From Ariolimax columbianus (lineage: Eukaryota; Mollusca; Gastropoda; Stylommatophora; Arionidae): 64,000 nucleotides of DNA. The translations under genes and the position numbers were made by a program. Location of the stretch: positions 71,811,948 to 71,875,947 of the forward strand of contig JAVGWX010000007.1 of assembly GCA_036924085.1 (NCBI GenBank). The letters run 5' to 3'. Positions 41,342 through 53,026 of this stretch are shown here, piece after piece (within the stretch, counting starts at the first letter, position 1; each line of letters opens with the position of its first letter). The notes under the pieces were generated by a model. That model ran no database searches. It had not been told where the DNA came from and saw only the letters and a list, made by a program, of their open reading frames with translations.

Positions 41342-43040
41342 TAATTGCTATCGTTGAGTGTATTCTTCGTGCATTTTTTTTAGTGTACACCAAGAACAAG
41401 GTCGAACATGGAAGAATATTATTGTCGAATTTGGAATTTAATTGTAAAATGGATAGTAAATTGGGCAAGCAAATGAAAATTAACGAGATGGTAAATGGGA
41501 ACTGGAACAGTAAATTTAGAGAAGTGTTTTAATATTTCCGTTTCCAGCGTTTAGGCAAGACCACATACAAACACACGGACACAAAGGCAGTAATTTATTT
41601 ATTGGTCAGTAATGAAATGAATGGGTTAGACCACCATATGAGAACAGACCTATTTCTAGAAAAGAACTGCACGTAGCGACATAAAGAGACCATCATGGAT
41701 ATTTTAACATCAAAACTTACAATAAAATAAATTAACAAAGGGATAAACATCATCAAGAACACAAAGCTGTAAAACTACATAAGTAATTATAACAACCAGT
41801 AGGTCACAAAAAGAAGTGGACCCAGTAAAACTAAAACAACAACTACGAGGCCTTATATAGCAAGGAAGTGAAAGCATAACAAATGTAATGCAGGGGTTCC
41901 CAAAATATAACGCCATGTAATGGTCCAGGAACTAAATACAGATGTTATCAACTTAACCACGTAAACATCAACACACGTTTACTATTGACGATTTGCTGTC
42001 TGGACATTTTTCCTTCAAATTATTTTCCGAATACAAATAATCGTGTTAATTAAGCATAAAAGCGATAACAAAATTAAATCTCGCTTTTTATACATGAAAA
42101 TAGTTAATGAGTGATGCGGAGAACGCGCTTACCAATACATTTAGCCAATTTTGCATAAATAAATAGTTTGTACAATAGTGTCACAGGAGATTCAAAGATG
42201 AGAAAATTGTTAACAAATAAAGCAACTGCCACACCCATTGACTAGCGCCATGTTGTTTGTTTACAGACAAACTTGATTTTAAGTCGAACCATGAGGGTGA
42301 GGACCAACGTCAGATTTGACGAATGTTAAATTTATGTTAAATATCATTGTACAGACGAACTAAACAATGCATTTTAAGCAAAGAAATATATATGGCTTTT
42401 CCTGTCATTACACAAATTAATACACAGATCACCTTAAATGTCTGCATATGTATTTTTCTTTGCCTGGAATTGACATATTAACATCTGTCTGTGTTGAGTT
42501 CGGAAATCTCAACAAGGTTGGATTTCACTAATGCAATGTAATTTATCATAACCGTATATAATGTAATCAATAAAACTATATGTACCGTAATAGGATACCG
42601 TATATTCATTTAGTTAAACATAAATTATATTTCTCTACCTATCGTAAACACACATTTTAGGTTCTTCTGTTTCAGCTCAGTTTAATTTCCAAACTCATAT
42701 TATCGACTATTTTGTGCACTGAACGCTACGGACTGAGACATAATCTTATATAAACATATAATAGTTGGTACGACAGGTCTGAGCACTTGTGACACCGATC
42801 CCATATCAGCCGGCCGCTGGTTTCGTGCCTGTCCAATGTTCACTACTGGAAGATAGACACGTGGCATTGCGTAGGAGGCTGTGAGACAATATTTGGGATT
42901 CTTGAGATGACCGATGCCTTTCTTAAAGTCCACAGTTTGGATGTCTAATGACGAACAAGGTAAAACATATCACTGGCTATAATAGGCTCATACAACACAA
43001 GCTCAGATACCAAATGCTCATGTAGACTCGCCGTTTATGA
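41342..43040. other. P450 3' flank and intergenic
   Basis: AATAAA signals occur near 41722 and 42568; either could end the transcript. A minus-strand stretch at 42760-42950 has a vague similarity to 55990-56150 (around ACCAGCGG) but I cannot assign it. Confidence 0.4.
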
Positions 43041-43041
43041 C

Positions 43042-45330
43042 AATCAGTTAAGTTCAGTTCAGTTCAGGTGCTATCTCCGCATCGAAGATCGGCTGCAATG
43101 GATCTCCAGTGTACTTTTTCGATGGTCGTAGATGTGCAATCTGAGAGCCTTTTTCGAGTTCATCTCCTGATGTTATCCACCCACTTAAAGCGGTGTCTGC
43201 CTCTTGAACGACTTCCGTCTACCTTACCCAACAGTATGGTTTTCAGGAAGGAGTTATAGCTTGTCTTGTTATATGACCAAAATAACGTAACTGTATAACC
43301 CTGATTTTGGTCAGAAATTCTCTTTTCACCCCTAACGTTTCCAATATCTCCACATTTATATTTTTTTCTCTTTCAAAGAAATGCGACCCAATCTTCTATA
43401 TACCCACATTTTTAAGGCTTCAATACGCTTTTCCAACTTGTTATTCATTGTCAATGTTCTGCGCCATAAAGTAGTGACGAGTATACATAACACCTGACAA
43501 TTCTCATTTTCAAATTCTGATTCATCTGTTTGGATGTCAGTATGTGTCGCATGTTGTCAAATCCCATCTTGGCCATACCTATTCTGTTTCTGATTTCTTT
43601 TTCGCAGCTGCCTTTTTCCGTTATTAAATGATCTAGATAAGAGAAACTCTTTACCTGTTGAAGTAGTTGATCTTTTATTTTGAACTGCACACATGGTTTC
43701 TTGTCACTTTTCCCAATTATCAAAGTCTTTGTTTTCTTTATGTTTATGTCAAATCCACACTCTTTACTTATTGTGTACATTGTTGTCACTACCTCCTGTA
43801 ATTCTTGCTCACTTTTTGCCATCAAAACTGTATCATCCGCACATCTTAGATTGTTCATTGCCACTCCTCCAATGATAAGCCCTGGCATCCCCTCTATCTG
43901 TTTTAATATTAGTTCTGTGTAGATACTAAAAAGACAAGGGGATAATACACATCCGTGTCTCACTGCTCTTTTTACATCTATACTTTGAGAGCATAACTTT
44001 CCTGATTTTACTGCTGCAGTTTGTTCCCAGTACAGATTACGGAGGAGTCTTATTTCTTTACCATCTAGACCTATTTCTTGGAGACATTTAATTAATTTTT
44101 CATGTTGGAGTCTGTTAAAAGCCTCCTGTCAGTCTATAAAGCAAATATAAATGTCATTTTGTAGTTCTATTTATTTTTCTGTAAATGTTCGCAAACAGAA
44201 AATTGCTTCCCTGCTTCCATTAAACTTTTGAAAACCAAATTGTTCTTCTGAAACATCTCTGTCTGCTTTACCTCTTATTCTCTCTTGTATGATCTTGAGT
44301 AGTACTTTAATTGTGTGACTCATTAGACTTGTTGTTCTAAAGTCTGAACATTCTATTGCGTGAGGATTTTTCGGGAGTGTTATGAACGTAGATGTTTTCA
44401 GGTCCGTTGGGATGCACCCAGTATTGTATATGTGATTACACAGATCAGTAAGTATATATATACTAAATTCCTCTAGGGCCTCTTTAATTTCTATGTTTAT
44501 GTAGTGCGGCCCTGTTGCTTTCCATTTTCTCCTAGTTTTTATCACATTTACCACTTCTGATCTTATGATGCTGGGTCCTTCTTTGTCATATGTTGACGGT
44601 TTGGCTCGGCGACTGTCCTCAAAAAGTTCTCTTGCATATTCCGGCTATCTGTTTGAAATGGTCATTCTCACACATCAAAATTGCACCATTCTTATCTCGG
44701 ATGCATCCCCCACGCTGGGTTACCTGTGTTTTGTTTGTTGTTTTCTTTATTTCTATATGCATTTCTCTTGTATTGTGTTTTAGTTCCATGTCTTCTATTA
44801 TGTTGCATTTTTCTTCCAGCCACTGTTTTTTGGCCAGCCTGCACATTGTACGTATCTCTTTGTGTAATAATGAATATGCAGGGGTGTTTTTAGCCTTCTT
44901 TCTATCTGCCATTTTAGTTAAGATGTCATCTGTCATCCATTTTTGGTTTTTCCTAAAGTCTTTATTGTGTAACGCTTTATTTGCTACTTTGATACTGGTA
45001 CTTCCCCATTTAGTCTTTATTCTCCGTTCTGTGTTTCATTCATTGTCCTCTGATCGTCAGTTTTCATACACCTTCTTTACTGCTACCTGGTACTTTTGCC
45101 GTATATATGGTTGCTTTAGCGCTCACCTGTCTTTAATATGTGTCTTTGTCCCTCTACACACTGTGATTTTGAGTTGTGTATGCACTTTCATATAAACTGA
45201 ATTGTGATCTGAATTGATGTCTGCTCCTGGGTATATCTTAGTGCTTTTGACAATATTTATAAATCTGTGTCTGATGATAATACAATTAATTTGATTTCTA
45301 GTCACATCTCCAGGACTTTTCCATGTATAT
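43042..45330 (-). mobile_element. RTE/BovB-like LINE, minus strand
   Basis: Right to left on the minus strand: ORF 44936-44619 (pre-RT), ORF 44554-44171 (KRTRRKWKATG-like, TFITLPKNPHA, EEQFGFQKFNGSREAIFCLR), ORF 43963-43451 (MRHGCVLSPCLFSIYTELIL, NNLRCADDTVLMAKSEQELQ, KKTKTLIIG, thumb to LLYGAEH). The 3' end is a (TGAAC)n tail seen as AGTTCAGTTCAGTTCAG at 43048. Frames are broken at three or more points; the RT catalytic YADD reads CADD. No endonuclease ORF is intact. Confidence 0.8.
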
Positions 45331-45633
45331 AATTTTCTTCTTCTCCTTCTTCTCCTTCGTCGTCTTCTTTTTCTTCTTCTTCTTCTTCTTCTTCTTCTTC
45401 TGCTTTCGTTCTCAATCTCCCGCTACCAAGCAGTGAAATTTGCAAGTAGCAGGATATAGTCTGGAGAACGGAATGCGCTGTGTCGCTATTTTACAGCTTG
45501 ACTGCTTTATTTGCACCTTTCGGCCAGACACATCCATCTTTGGCTTATATCATTTTCTAATATGGTGTTTAAAAAAAGTGTTACAAATACTAAGTTTGTT
45601 AATCAGTTACACATTATCATAATAACATCATTT
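45331..45633. repeat. (TTC)n tract and flank
   Basis: A TTC-rich microsatellite lies at about 45337-45401. The remaining 230 bp before the direct repeat at 45634 is unrecognised and ends in the AT-rich target site of the next insertion. Confidence 0.7.
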
Positions 45634-45646
45634 GAAATAAAATATC

Positions 45647-46277
45647 ATCTGGGGTAGTTGTCTCGCTGCGGCGACTCAATTTCAACCAGTGTTCGTAAAG
45701 CGATCTCAGTCCCGCCAGGCGGAGCGATAGCGCGGGCTTGCGGAAAACGCTCGCCTGCCTTTCCCCGTAGTGCGAATTGGGTGCGGTTTGTGGTAGTGGC
45801 TCCTCCACCGAGGTGCGCTAGTCTGGTCCGTATCAGGAAACGTGGTCCGTCCGTGGTGATTTATCTAAGGCTTATAGCAGAGCTCGACAGTACGTCTCGC
45901 TGGTGGTCCGACTCTCGCAAAGAGCTTGTGACCGGCAAATGGAAAGCAGGAATCGTTGCCTCGAGGCCCTGCGTTCTCCCTACGGAGAAGAAGGGCAGGC
46001 CAAATTGTGTCTCTAGTCCCAGTGAAATTCGTCGCCGAGGTCGTTGGGATCCGTTCTGCACAGAGCGCTGCCATCCCTCCTCGAGCGAGCCCGGTCGGTC
46101 GGTCGTCTGGTGCGTGTGGGAGGCCCCTGTCAGGCGGTCCTAGGTCGACGGAGTGAGGGACGGGTGGAACAAACCGTCCGTCCCGTCAGTCGGTCCCTGC
46201 GGCCGTCGTCCCAGCGAGGCTTTTTACACACCCTTCCTCCGCCGACCGGTGTGTGCTGTACGTACGTCTCCGACAGA
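45647..46277 (+). other. presumed rDNA 5' external transcribed spacer
   Basis: GC-rich, pyrimidine-tract-bearing, non-coding stretch that leads directly into the 18S 5' end, as the 5' ETS does. It starts abruptly at 45647, right after the target-site duplication. If reverse transcription ran to the end of an RNA template, 45647 would mark, or lie close to, the pol I start site. Identity is inferred from position and composition only. Confidence 0.6.
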
Positions 46278-47444
46278 TATCTGGTTGATCCTGCCAGTAG
46301 TCATATGCTTGTCTCAAAGATTAAGCCATGCATGTCTAAGTTCACACTGTCTCACGGTGAAACCGCGAATGGCTCATTAAATCAGTCGAGGTTCCTTAGA
46401 TGACACGATCCTACTTGGATAACTGTGGCAATTCTAGAGCTAATACATGCTTACCAAGCTCCGACCCTCGCGGAAAGAGCGCTTTTATTAGTTCAAAACC
46501 AATCGTCGTTTCCCCTCGCGGGGTTGCGGCGTCCCCACTGGTGACTCTGGATAACTTTGTGCTGATCGCATGGCCTCATGTGCCGGCGACGCATCTTTCA
46601 AATGTCTGCCCTATCAAATGTCGATGGTACGTGACATGCCTACCATGTTTGTAACGGGTAACGGGGAATCAGGGTTCGATTCCGGAGAGGGAGCATGAGA
46701 AACGGCTACCACATCCAAGGAAGGCAGCAGGCGCGCAACTTACCCACTCCCGGCACGGGGAGGTAGTGACGAAAAATAACAATACGGGACTCTTTCGAGG
46801 CCCCGTAATTGGAATGAGTACACTTTAAACCCTTTAACGAGGATCTATTGGAGGGCAAGTCTGGTGCCAGCAGCCGCGGTAATTCCAGCTCCAATAGCGT
46901 ATATTAAAGTTGTTGCAGTTAAAAAGCTCGTAGTTGGATCTCAGGCGCAGGCGGGCGGTCCGGCTCGCGCCGGTTCACTGCCCGTTGTCTCCTGCCCTAC
47001 CGTCTGCCGGCTCTCTCCCACGGGTGCTCTTCGCTGAGCGTCCTGGGTGGCCGGCGCGTTTACTTTGAAAAAATTAGAGTGTTCAAAGCAGGCCTCGGCT
47101 GCCTGAATAATGGTGCATGGAATAATGGAATAGGACCTCGGTTCTATTTTGTTGGTTTTCGGAACTGGAGGTAATGATTAACAGGGACAAACGGGGGCAT
47201 TCGTATTGCGGCGTTAGAGGTGAAATTCTTGGATCGCCGCAAGACGAGCTACTGCGAAAGCATTTGTCAAGAATGTTTTCATTAATCAAGAACGAAAGTC
47301 AGAGGCGCGAAGACGATCAGATACCGTCGTAGTTCTGACCATAAACGATGCCGACTAGCGATCCGCAGGAGTTGCTTCGATGACTCTGCGGGCAGCTTCC
47401 GGGAAACCAAAGTGTTTGGGTTCCGGGGGAAGTATGGTTGCAAA

Positions 47445-47493
<49 letters not shown>

Positions 47494-47514
47494 GCGGCTT
47501 AATTTGACTCAACA
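46278..47514 (+). rRNA. 18S rRNA, 5' two thirds (truncated copy)
   Basis: Starts with TATCTGGTTGATCCTGCCAG (normally TACCTGG) and runs colinearly through GCATGTCTAAG, GTGCCAGCAGCCGCGGTAA, GAGGTGAAATTCTTGGAT and GGAATTGACGGAAGGGCACC to TTAATTTGACTCAACA. The normal 18S continuation then ends. The variable regions resemble molluscan 18S. Odd changes at conserved sites (the first TAT, an extra T at CTTACCAAG) indicate a non-functional copy. No 3' 18S, 5.8S or 28S follows. Copied RNA and not a working rDNA unit is my reading. Confidence 0.9.
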
Positions 47515-47979
47515 TGGCCAACACTGAAATGATTGACATGCCGAGACCACTATTCTGGGGTCTAAGATGGAACTGGTGCTGGACTTAGACCCCCAGAAAT
47601 CTGGGGTTATGTCCCCTGTGGCTCGGTTTTGTCTGCATCCAGTGTTTGATAAAGGAATTGACGGAAGAGCACTATCAGGAGTGGAGCCTGAGACCTAAGT
47701 TAACTTACCACGCAAATACTGCAGAATGACTATCAAAAAGTACACCTTCGTGGGGTCTAATAGAGAACATGTGCTGGAATTAGACCCTCGAAAATTTTTG
47801 GGGCTACCCTTTAAGAAACTTGATTGTCTCGCTAAGGGAATTGACGGAAGGGCACCACCAGGTGTGGAACCTGCGGCTTAATTTGACTGAACACGCCAAT
47901 ACTGTAGAACAACTGACAAATCGGGAGCACTGCCGCTTGGGTCTAATAATGAACGTACGCTGGTATTAGACTCACGGAC
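47461..47979 (+). repeat. three 18S-derived tandem units with conserved hairpin
   Basis: The 18S segment ATTGACGGAAG...TTAATTTGACT recurs at 47461, 47657 and 47840 (spacings 196 and 183 bp). In each unit it is followed by about 45 bp of partly shared spacer and a hairpin with a 10 bp stem and a 15-17 nt loop containing GAAC and GCTGG. Stems: 47557-47566/47584-47593, 47752-47761/47779-47788, 47939-47948/47964-47973. The units diverge in sequence while pairing is kept, including the 3-4 bp outer extension. The first unit is continuous with the 18S copy; the third is cut by the LINE start at 47980. Confidence 0.8.
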
Positions 47980-50900
47980 GACAAGTCAGCTCTCAAACAC
48001 TCAAATAAAAGAACGCTACGGAAATCGTGTTTAACTCCGCAGAAACCGCAGATTTCAAATACCTGGTCATTGACAAACAAAAGCCCTCAATAAATTCGTC
48101 TGACCAAATAGTGAACGGGTGCTGGAAATAGATCTGAAGACAGGTCAGTTTTACCCTACTAATGACAGGGCGTTGCTACGGAAAACCAGCTCAAATCGAG
48201 AGGAGCCGCAGACACTTTGGTTCACGTACCAGGCTGATAAGCCAAGGGCGCGAGGCTACCATGTGGGGGATTACGGCCGAACCCTTGTAAGCCGCAATCC
48301 CGCCCAAAATCTCAGCACCACTGCAATGGGAGGCTCCTACATGCTCGGGACCTGGGGCTTGCGCCCCAGCCCTACCAGGTAGAGCCACAGTAAGAGGTAC
48401 TTGCCGCCCGCAAATCAAAGCGGGCGGACAACTGCTTGATACTCACCCTATACGGCGATGGGGTGCGAAAAACACCAACCAAAGACTTAGAACCTGGTCG
48501 GGGTGTCGAAAACAGTAGAGCAGCCACCACACTGTGAACTGTCAAGACTCAACCACTGACCATGAGAGTTGTCCGCACACCAGGCGATCAACATCTCTGT
48601 GACATTACCAGGCTTGTCCTCTGGCGAAATGCACTCCGGCTACGATATCTACCTCTGTACGTTATCAGCCATAACTATCATGCTGGACGCAGAAGAGATG
48701 CAGACCAGCGGACATTGCACACCTGCCCCACTGTGTCAACACCCCAGGTGGCGGGGAATGCTAGGCGTACCATCCCTGCATAGAAGCCAAGAAAACAAAG
48801 GGAAAAAGAGATACCCAACTCACATGCAAATGCTACGTTTCTGGCAGGACGTGACGATCCTGGGATACAGACACACTGGACTGCCTCTCTTCTGGGTAAA
48901 CCAGTCCATCTCATATATCATATCATCATTGCACGCTATAGACACGAGTAGTGAAGACTCGAAAGTCTGGTAAGACAACTTCCATAGGAGAGAAAACTCT
49001 GATCGTAAACAACTGCTGCCTTGCAGATAGGCTGGGGACAGCCAAAGGCTAAGGAGGGCATCCCTACAGAAACGCCTGTTGAAATCGGATGCACGGGGCC
49101 GCAAGCCTAACAAAACAGTGCAACGTAAATCACAGTATGATGGCAGCACAACCTATTCGAAAAACGTATGGCGCTCATCCTGAGGAGACCCGCCAGGCAG
49201 CGATAGCGCCGGGCCTCACGCCTCGAAGGGGCCCACCCTTGACTACTGGTGGTCACCCACCCATGTGTCGTGGAGTCAAGGCACATGGCTATGGGGTAAC
49301 GTCTATTGGCCAAAACTTCAAGACCCTCAGAATACTACAGTGGAATGCGGAGGGAGTCATTAACAAAAAACTTTCCCTAACACACCACCTGTATGAAGGT
49401 AAGATTGACGTGGCATGTATCCAGGAAACGCACCTCAACAATAACCATAAATTCTCAATCAGAGGATACCAGACCTTCCGTCTAGATAGAGAAGGTCACA
49501 AAGGAGGGGTCCTGATACTGACCAGAAACAGCATACCGAGTAGCGCGGTACCTGTCAATCACACCGGACAAGCAGAAATTGTAGGAGTTGACATAATGGC
49601 TCTAGAGACGAAACTCCGCATTTTCAATCTGTACGGACCACCAAACAGAGACCTATCACTCTCGAGTATGGAGGTCAGAGACTCCAACTGCATAGTAGTT
49701 GGAGATTTCAACAGCCACTCGGAGAGATGGGGATACTCTGACACAGACAGTAGAGGTGACGAAGTGGAAGATTGGGAGATAGATGCAAATCTCTCCCTAA
49801 TCAATAGGCCGGAGGATAGCCCTAGCTTCTATTCAAGAACATGGCATACCACCTCGACTCCAGATTTGGCCTTCTCCACACAGGACATACACTATAAAAT
49901 AGACCGCCAGGTGCTAAACCAACTGGCAGGTAGCGACCACAGGCCGATCAGGCTAACCATTGACATGGAAGTAGGCCCACAGGAAACAAAACCGCTCCCA
50001 CGTTGGAATTACAAACGAGCCGACTGGGACAGATTTGCAATCCTGACAGATGGGCTGTGTGAAACCATCAACACACGAAACACCAAAATGAAGCCCATGG
50101 TAGAGAGCCTAAGCAAGGCAATAATGCAAGCCGCCACTGAAACCATCCCAAGAGGAGCTAGGAAAAACTATAAGCCCTACTGGAATGATGAGTTACAGAA
50201 AGTGGAAGATGCAGTAACAAATGCTAGGAACATGGCAGAACGAGAAAAATCCGTGGCGGCAAACATCGCCCTCAAAGCCGCCGCGGCGAAGTACAAACAC
50301 ACTCTCAAGCAAACAGCAAGAGAAAGTTGGAAAAATAAAACGGAAAGTTTAAACCTGGACAAAGAAGGGAACAAGCTATGGAAGCTAGTCAGAGCCATGA
50401 ACGACGAAACCCCGTCAAATAAACAAATTACTATCAAGCAAGGCGAGAACTTGATCACAGGTAAGAAAGCCGCAAACGCCTTTGTCGATCACTATGCCAG
50501 AGCAAACCACATCGAGGTCCCTGCAGATAAGCATACAGACATTAGCGAAGAGCTAAAGGGGCACGAAAACATGAATACGGCTCCGGAAGAGCACATGATG
50601 GCCAAACTAACAATGCGCGAAATGGAAGAGGCTATGAGAACGCTAAAGAAAAGAAAATCTCCCGGAAAAGACGGGATAACAAACGAGATGCTGATGGGGC
50701 TGGGCCAAACAGCGAAGAAAAAACTACTATCAGTCCTGAACCAAAGCTGGAAAAGGGGTATTGTACCCCAGGCATGGAAAGATGCAATACTGGTACCAGT
50801 ACCAAAAACAGGAAAGGACAAAACAGATCCGAATGGATACAGGCCCATAAGCCTACTGAGCTGTGTCGGCAAGCTGATGGAACGGATGATAAACACCAGA

Positions 50901-53026
50901 CTGATGTGGCATCTGGAAGAAAAACGAATACTAATTCCACAGCAAGCCGGCTTTAGACAGCACAGATCCACTGAGGACCAGGTCATCCTCATAGCCCAGG
51001 AGATAGAAGATGCCTACCAGGCACAGAAACACACAGTAGCTGTTTGGGTGGATCTGGAAAAGGCATTTGACAAAGTCTGGAAGGATGGACTTAGAGTCAA
51101 GCTAAGAAGAAGTGATGTTTGTGGGAAGATGTACAAGTGGATCAACCACTACCTCAAACAAAGAACGGCCAGAGTCCAAGTACATGGGCAGACGAGCAAA
51201 AAGGTGACACTCGAGCAGGGAGTACCCCAAGGGGGAGTACTGTCACCCACACTCTTCCTGGTATATATAAACGATATTACAGAGAATATACCAAGAAGAG
51301 TCCATAGCTCAATGTTTGCAGACGATCTGGCTATGTGGACCTCTGAAAAGAATCTCACCATAGCAAGAAATCGGATGCAAACGGCCCTAACATCGCTGGA
51401 AGAGTGGGCGAACTCATGGCTGGTCAAAATAAACGAGGAGAAAACCACGTGCACAATATTTTCGCTCTCATTAAAACCCCAAAGTACCAAATTAAGCCTA
51501 AATGGCAAAATCCTGCAGCCAAACGACAACCCAACCTATCTGGGAGTCACATTTGATCGGCGCATGACATGGAAAAGTCAGATTGAGATAAACCGAATGA
51601 AAGCCAGAGAAAGAATGGCGATCATGAGGAAACTTGCTGGCACAAGCTGGGGAGCAGACGAAGGCATACTAAAGAAACTGTACACTGGAAGAGTGAGACC
51701 AGTTCTCGAGTATGGCATCGCGGCATGGACAACCGCAGCGAAGGCGAACTTCGATAAAGTTAACAAACTTCAAAACCAAGCCATGAGAATCATAACAGGT
51801 GGCATGAAGTCAACGCCAATTGTAGAACTTGAAAAGATTACAAAACTGCAATCCATGACCGACAGAAGAGACTGCAGAGCCCAGCTGCAGTCAGAGAAAC
51901 TCCGAAGACTGACGGACCATCCAATGTACCAGAGGCTAAACAATTTGGGAACTGGGAAACTAAAGCGGAGAAACTTTGCAGAAATAGCCAAAGCAAAGAT
52001 GCACGAAGATCCCATAAACGCACTAACAACACCAAAACCCATCACTACTGTACGAAAACCTACTTGGAGGCAGGATATATTTCCAGAGGTGGTAGAAAAT
52101 ATACCAGGTATTGCAAACAAAAACTGCCAGACCGAAAAAGAAAGGAGAGACACTACCCTAAGCTTCATAACGAAAAGCTACCCAAGCATGGACTGGACCC
52201 ATGCGTACACCGACGGTTCTGTAACAAACACTACACAGAACGGAGGGGCAGGAGCATTCCTGAACCTACCAAATGGCAGAAAAATAACACTGTCATTCGC
52301 TACTGGTAAGTACACAAGCAATTTCAGAGCGGAGGCAGAGGCACTGAGGGCGGCAGTGGAAGAAATGGCAACACACAGTGAAAATGAGAGCCACATAGTC
52401 TTGCTGACAGATGCTCTCGCCGTAGTCACAGCGCTAAAAAGCCAGAAAAACACTGAGCTTAATGACTTAAGAGCAGCACTCTGCAAACTGTGCCAGCTGT
52501 CCGCACCAAAAAGGGTAGTGGTACAGTGGGTTCCGTCACACTGCAACATCCAAGGCAACGAGGAGGCAGACAGACTGGCAAAAGAAGGTGCAAGGCTACC
52601 ACAAACAGATACCAGTATGACGTACGAAGAGTCAAAACGGCTTATCAAAGCCAGGTACATTACCAAATGGGAAACCGAACATACTGGTTACACCAAAAAC
52701 GATGCCTATTACCAGTTGAACCGAAGAGAGCAGGTCGTTGTCTTCAGACTTCGCACTGGCCACAATAGACTGAGGTACCACCTATTCAACAAATTGAAGA
52801 TAGGGTGTACCGACGAATGCCCGTGCGGTACTGGTAAAATGACCACTGAACATCTGCTGCAGAACTGCCCGACATACGAGGATCAGAGAGAGCAGATGTG
52901 GCCATTGCCAGTGGAACTGCAAGACAAGCTCTATGGTAGTGGCGAGAGTCTCAGGATGACCGCCGCTTTTTTCGAAAAAATAATGGTTACTGTCTGACTG
53001 TGTACGCAGAAGAAGAAGAAGAAGAA
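47980..53026 (+). mobile_element. full-length I-like LINE, copy 2 (intact)
   Basis: Starts at GACAAGTCAGC, the same point as copy 1 at 9656, and ends with the (GAA)n tail at 53026. The 1.1 kb 5' region contains short ORFs (48119-48382 is shared with 9795-10061, with a 3 nt indel that keeps frame) and a GC hairpin (GCCCGC...GCGGGC) near 48405. No gag-type ORF1 is recognisable. The RNase H plus APE architecture places it in the I-like group; the exact clade needs a tree. Confidence 0.9.
49089..52997 (+). CDS. APE endonuclease - reverse transcriptase - RNase H polyprotein
   Basis: Uninterrupted 1302 aa retrotransposition enzyme. APE endonuclease about 78-290: QWNAEG (N86), CIQETHL (E113), VVGDFNSHSERWGY, LAGSDHRPI. 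RT about 515-800: SPGKDGITNE, YRPISLLSCVGK, QAGFRQHRSTE, WVDLEKAFDKVW, GVPQGGVLSP, SMFADDLAMW (catalytic DD at 745-746). RNase H about 1037-1165 with D1042 (AYTDGS), E1082 (RAEAEAL), D1108 (LTDAL), D1161 (EEADRLAKEG). C-terminus CTDECPCGTGKMTTEHLLQN, C: a Cys/His cluster common in this group, perhaps nucleic-acid binding. All catalytic residues are present. The start is the first ATG of the frame; Met17 or Met18 are alternatives because conservation begins near residue 78. Confidence 0.93.
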   Translation: MHGAASLTKQCNVNHSMMAAQPIRKTYGAHPEETRQAAIAPGLTPRRGPPLTTGGHPPMCRGVKAHGYGVTSIGQNFKTLRILQWNAEGVINKKLSLTHHLYEGKIDVACIQETHLNNNHKFSIRGYQTFRLDREGHKGGVLILTRNSIPSSAVPVNHTGQAEIVGVDIMALETKLRIFNLYGPPNRDLSLSSMEVRDSNCIVVGDFNSHSERWGYSDTDSRGDEVEDWEIDANLSLINRPEDSPSFYSRTWHTTSTPDLAFSTQDIHYKIDRQVLNQLAGSDHRPIRLTIDMEVGPQETKPLPRWNYKRADWDRFAILTDGLCETINTRNTKMKPMVESLSKAIMQAATETIPRGARKNYKPYWNDELQKVEDAVTNARNMAEREKSVAANIALKAAAAKYKHTLKQTARESWKNKTESLNLDKEGNKLWKLVRAMNDETPSNKQITIKQGENLITGKKAANAFVDHYARANHIEVPADKHTDISEELKGHENMNTAPEEHMMAKLTMREMEEAMRTLKKRKSPGKDGITNEMLMGLGQTAKKKLLSVLNQSWKRGIVPQAWKDAILVPVPKTGKDKTDPNGYRPISLLSCVGKLMERMINTRLMWHLEEKRILIPQQAGFRQHRSTEDQVILIAQEIEDAYQAQKHTVAVWVDLEKAFDKVWKDGLRVKLRRSDVCGKMYKWINHYLKQRTARVQVHGQTSKKVTLEQGVPQGGVLSPTLFLVYINDITENIPRRVHSSMFADDLAMWTSEKNLTIARNRMQTALTSLEEWANSWLVKINEEKTTCTIFSLSLKPQSTKLSLNGKILQPNDNPTYLGVTFDRRMTWKSQIEINRMKARERMAIMRKLAGTSWGADEGILKKLYTGRVRPVLEYGIAAWTTAAKANFDKVNKLQNQAMRIITGGMKSTPIVELEKITKLQSMTDRRDCRAQLQSEKLRRLTDHPMYQRLNNLGTGKLKRRNFAEIAKAKMHEDPINALTTPKPITTVRKPTWRQDIFPEVVENIPGIANKNCQTEKERRDTTLSFITKSYPSMDWTHAYTDGSVTNTTQNGGAGAFLNLPNGRKITLSFATGKYTSNFRAEAEALRAAVEEMATHSENESHIVLLTDALAVVTALKSQKNTELNDLRAALCKLCQLSAPKRVVVQWVPSHCNIQGNEEADRLAKEGARLPQTDTSMTYEESKRLIKARYITKWETEHTGYTKNDAYYQLNRREQVVVFRLRTGHNRLRYHLFNKLKIGCTDECPCGTGKMTTEHLLQNCPTYEDQREQMWPLPVELQDKLYGSGESLRMTAAFFEKIMVTV

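Noticed and set aside
42700..42933. 77 aa minus-strand ORF downstream of the P450 gene
   Set aside because: Only a vague similarity to 55938-56174 in a short stretch; no start context, motif or frame conservation.
45658..46403. ORFs of 161 and 119 aa around 45.7-46.4 kb
   Set aside because: They lie in the rDNA 5' spacer and 18S, which are GC-rich non-coding RNA sequence.
46278..47514. functional 18S gene at the edge of an rDNA array
   Set aside because: The 3' third, 5.8S and 28S are absent, conserved positions are altered, and the block is bracketed by a target-site duplication.
48569..48973. 134 aa ORF1 (gag-like) of the LINE
   Set aside because: The matching ORF in copy 1 has the same length by chance but its first third is in another frame because of a 2 nt indel, and no coiled coil or zinc-knuckle motif is visible.
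50492..50992. 166 aa antisense ORF, also at 12179-12679
   Set aside because: Mirror of the LINE RT coding frame; it occurs in both LINE copies only because the sense strand is conserved.
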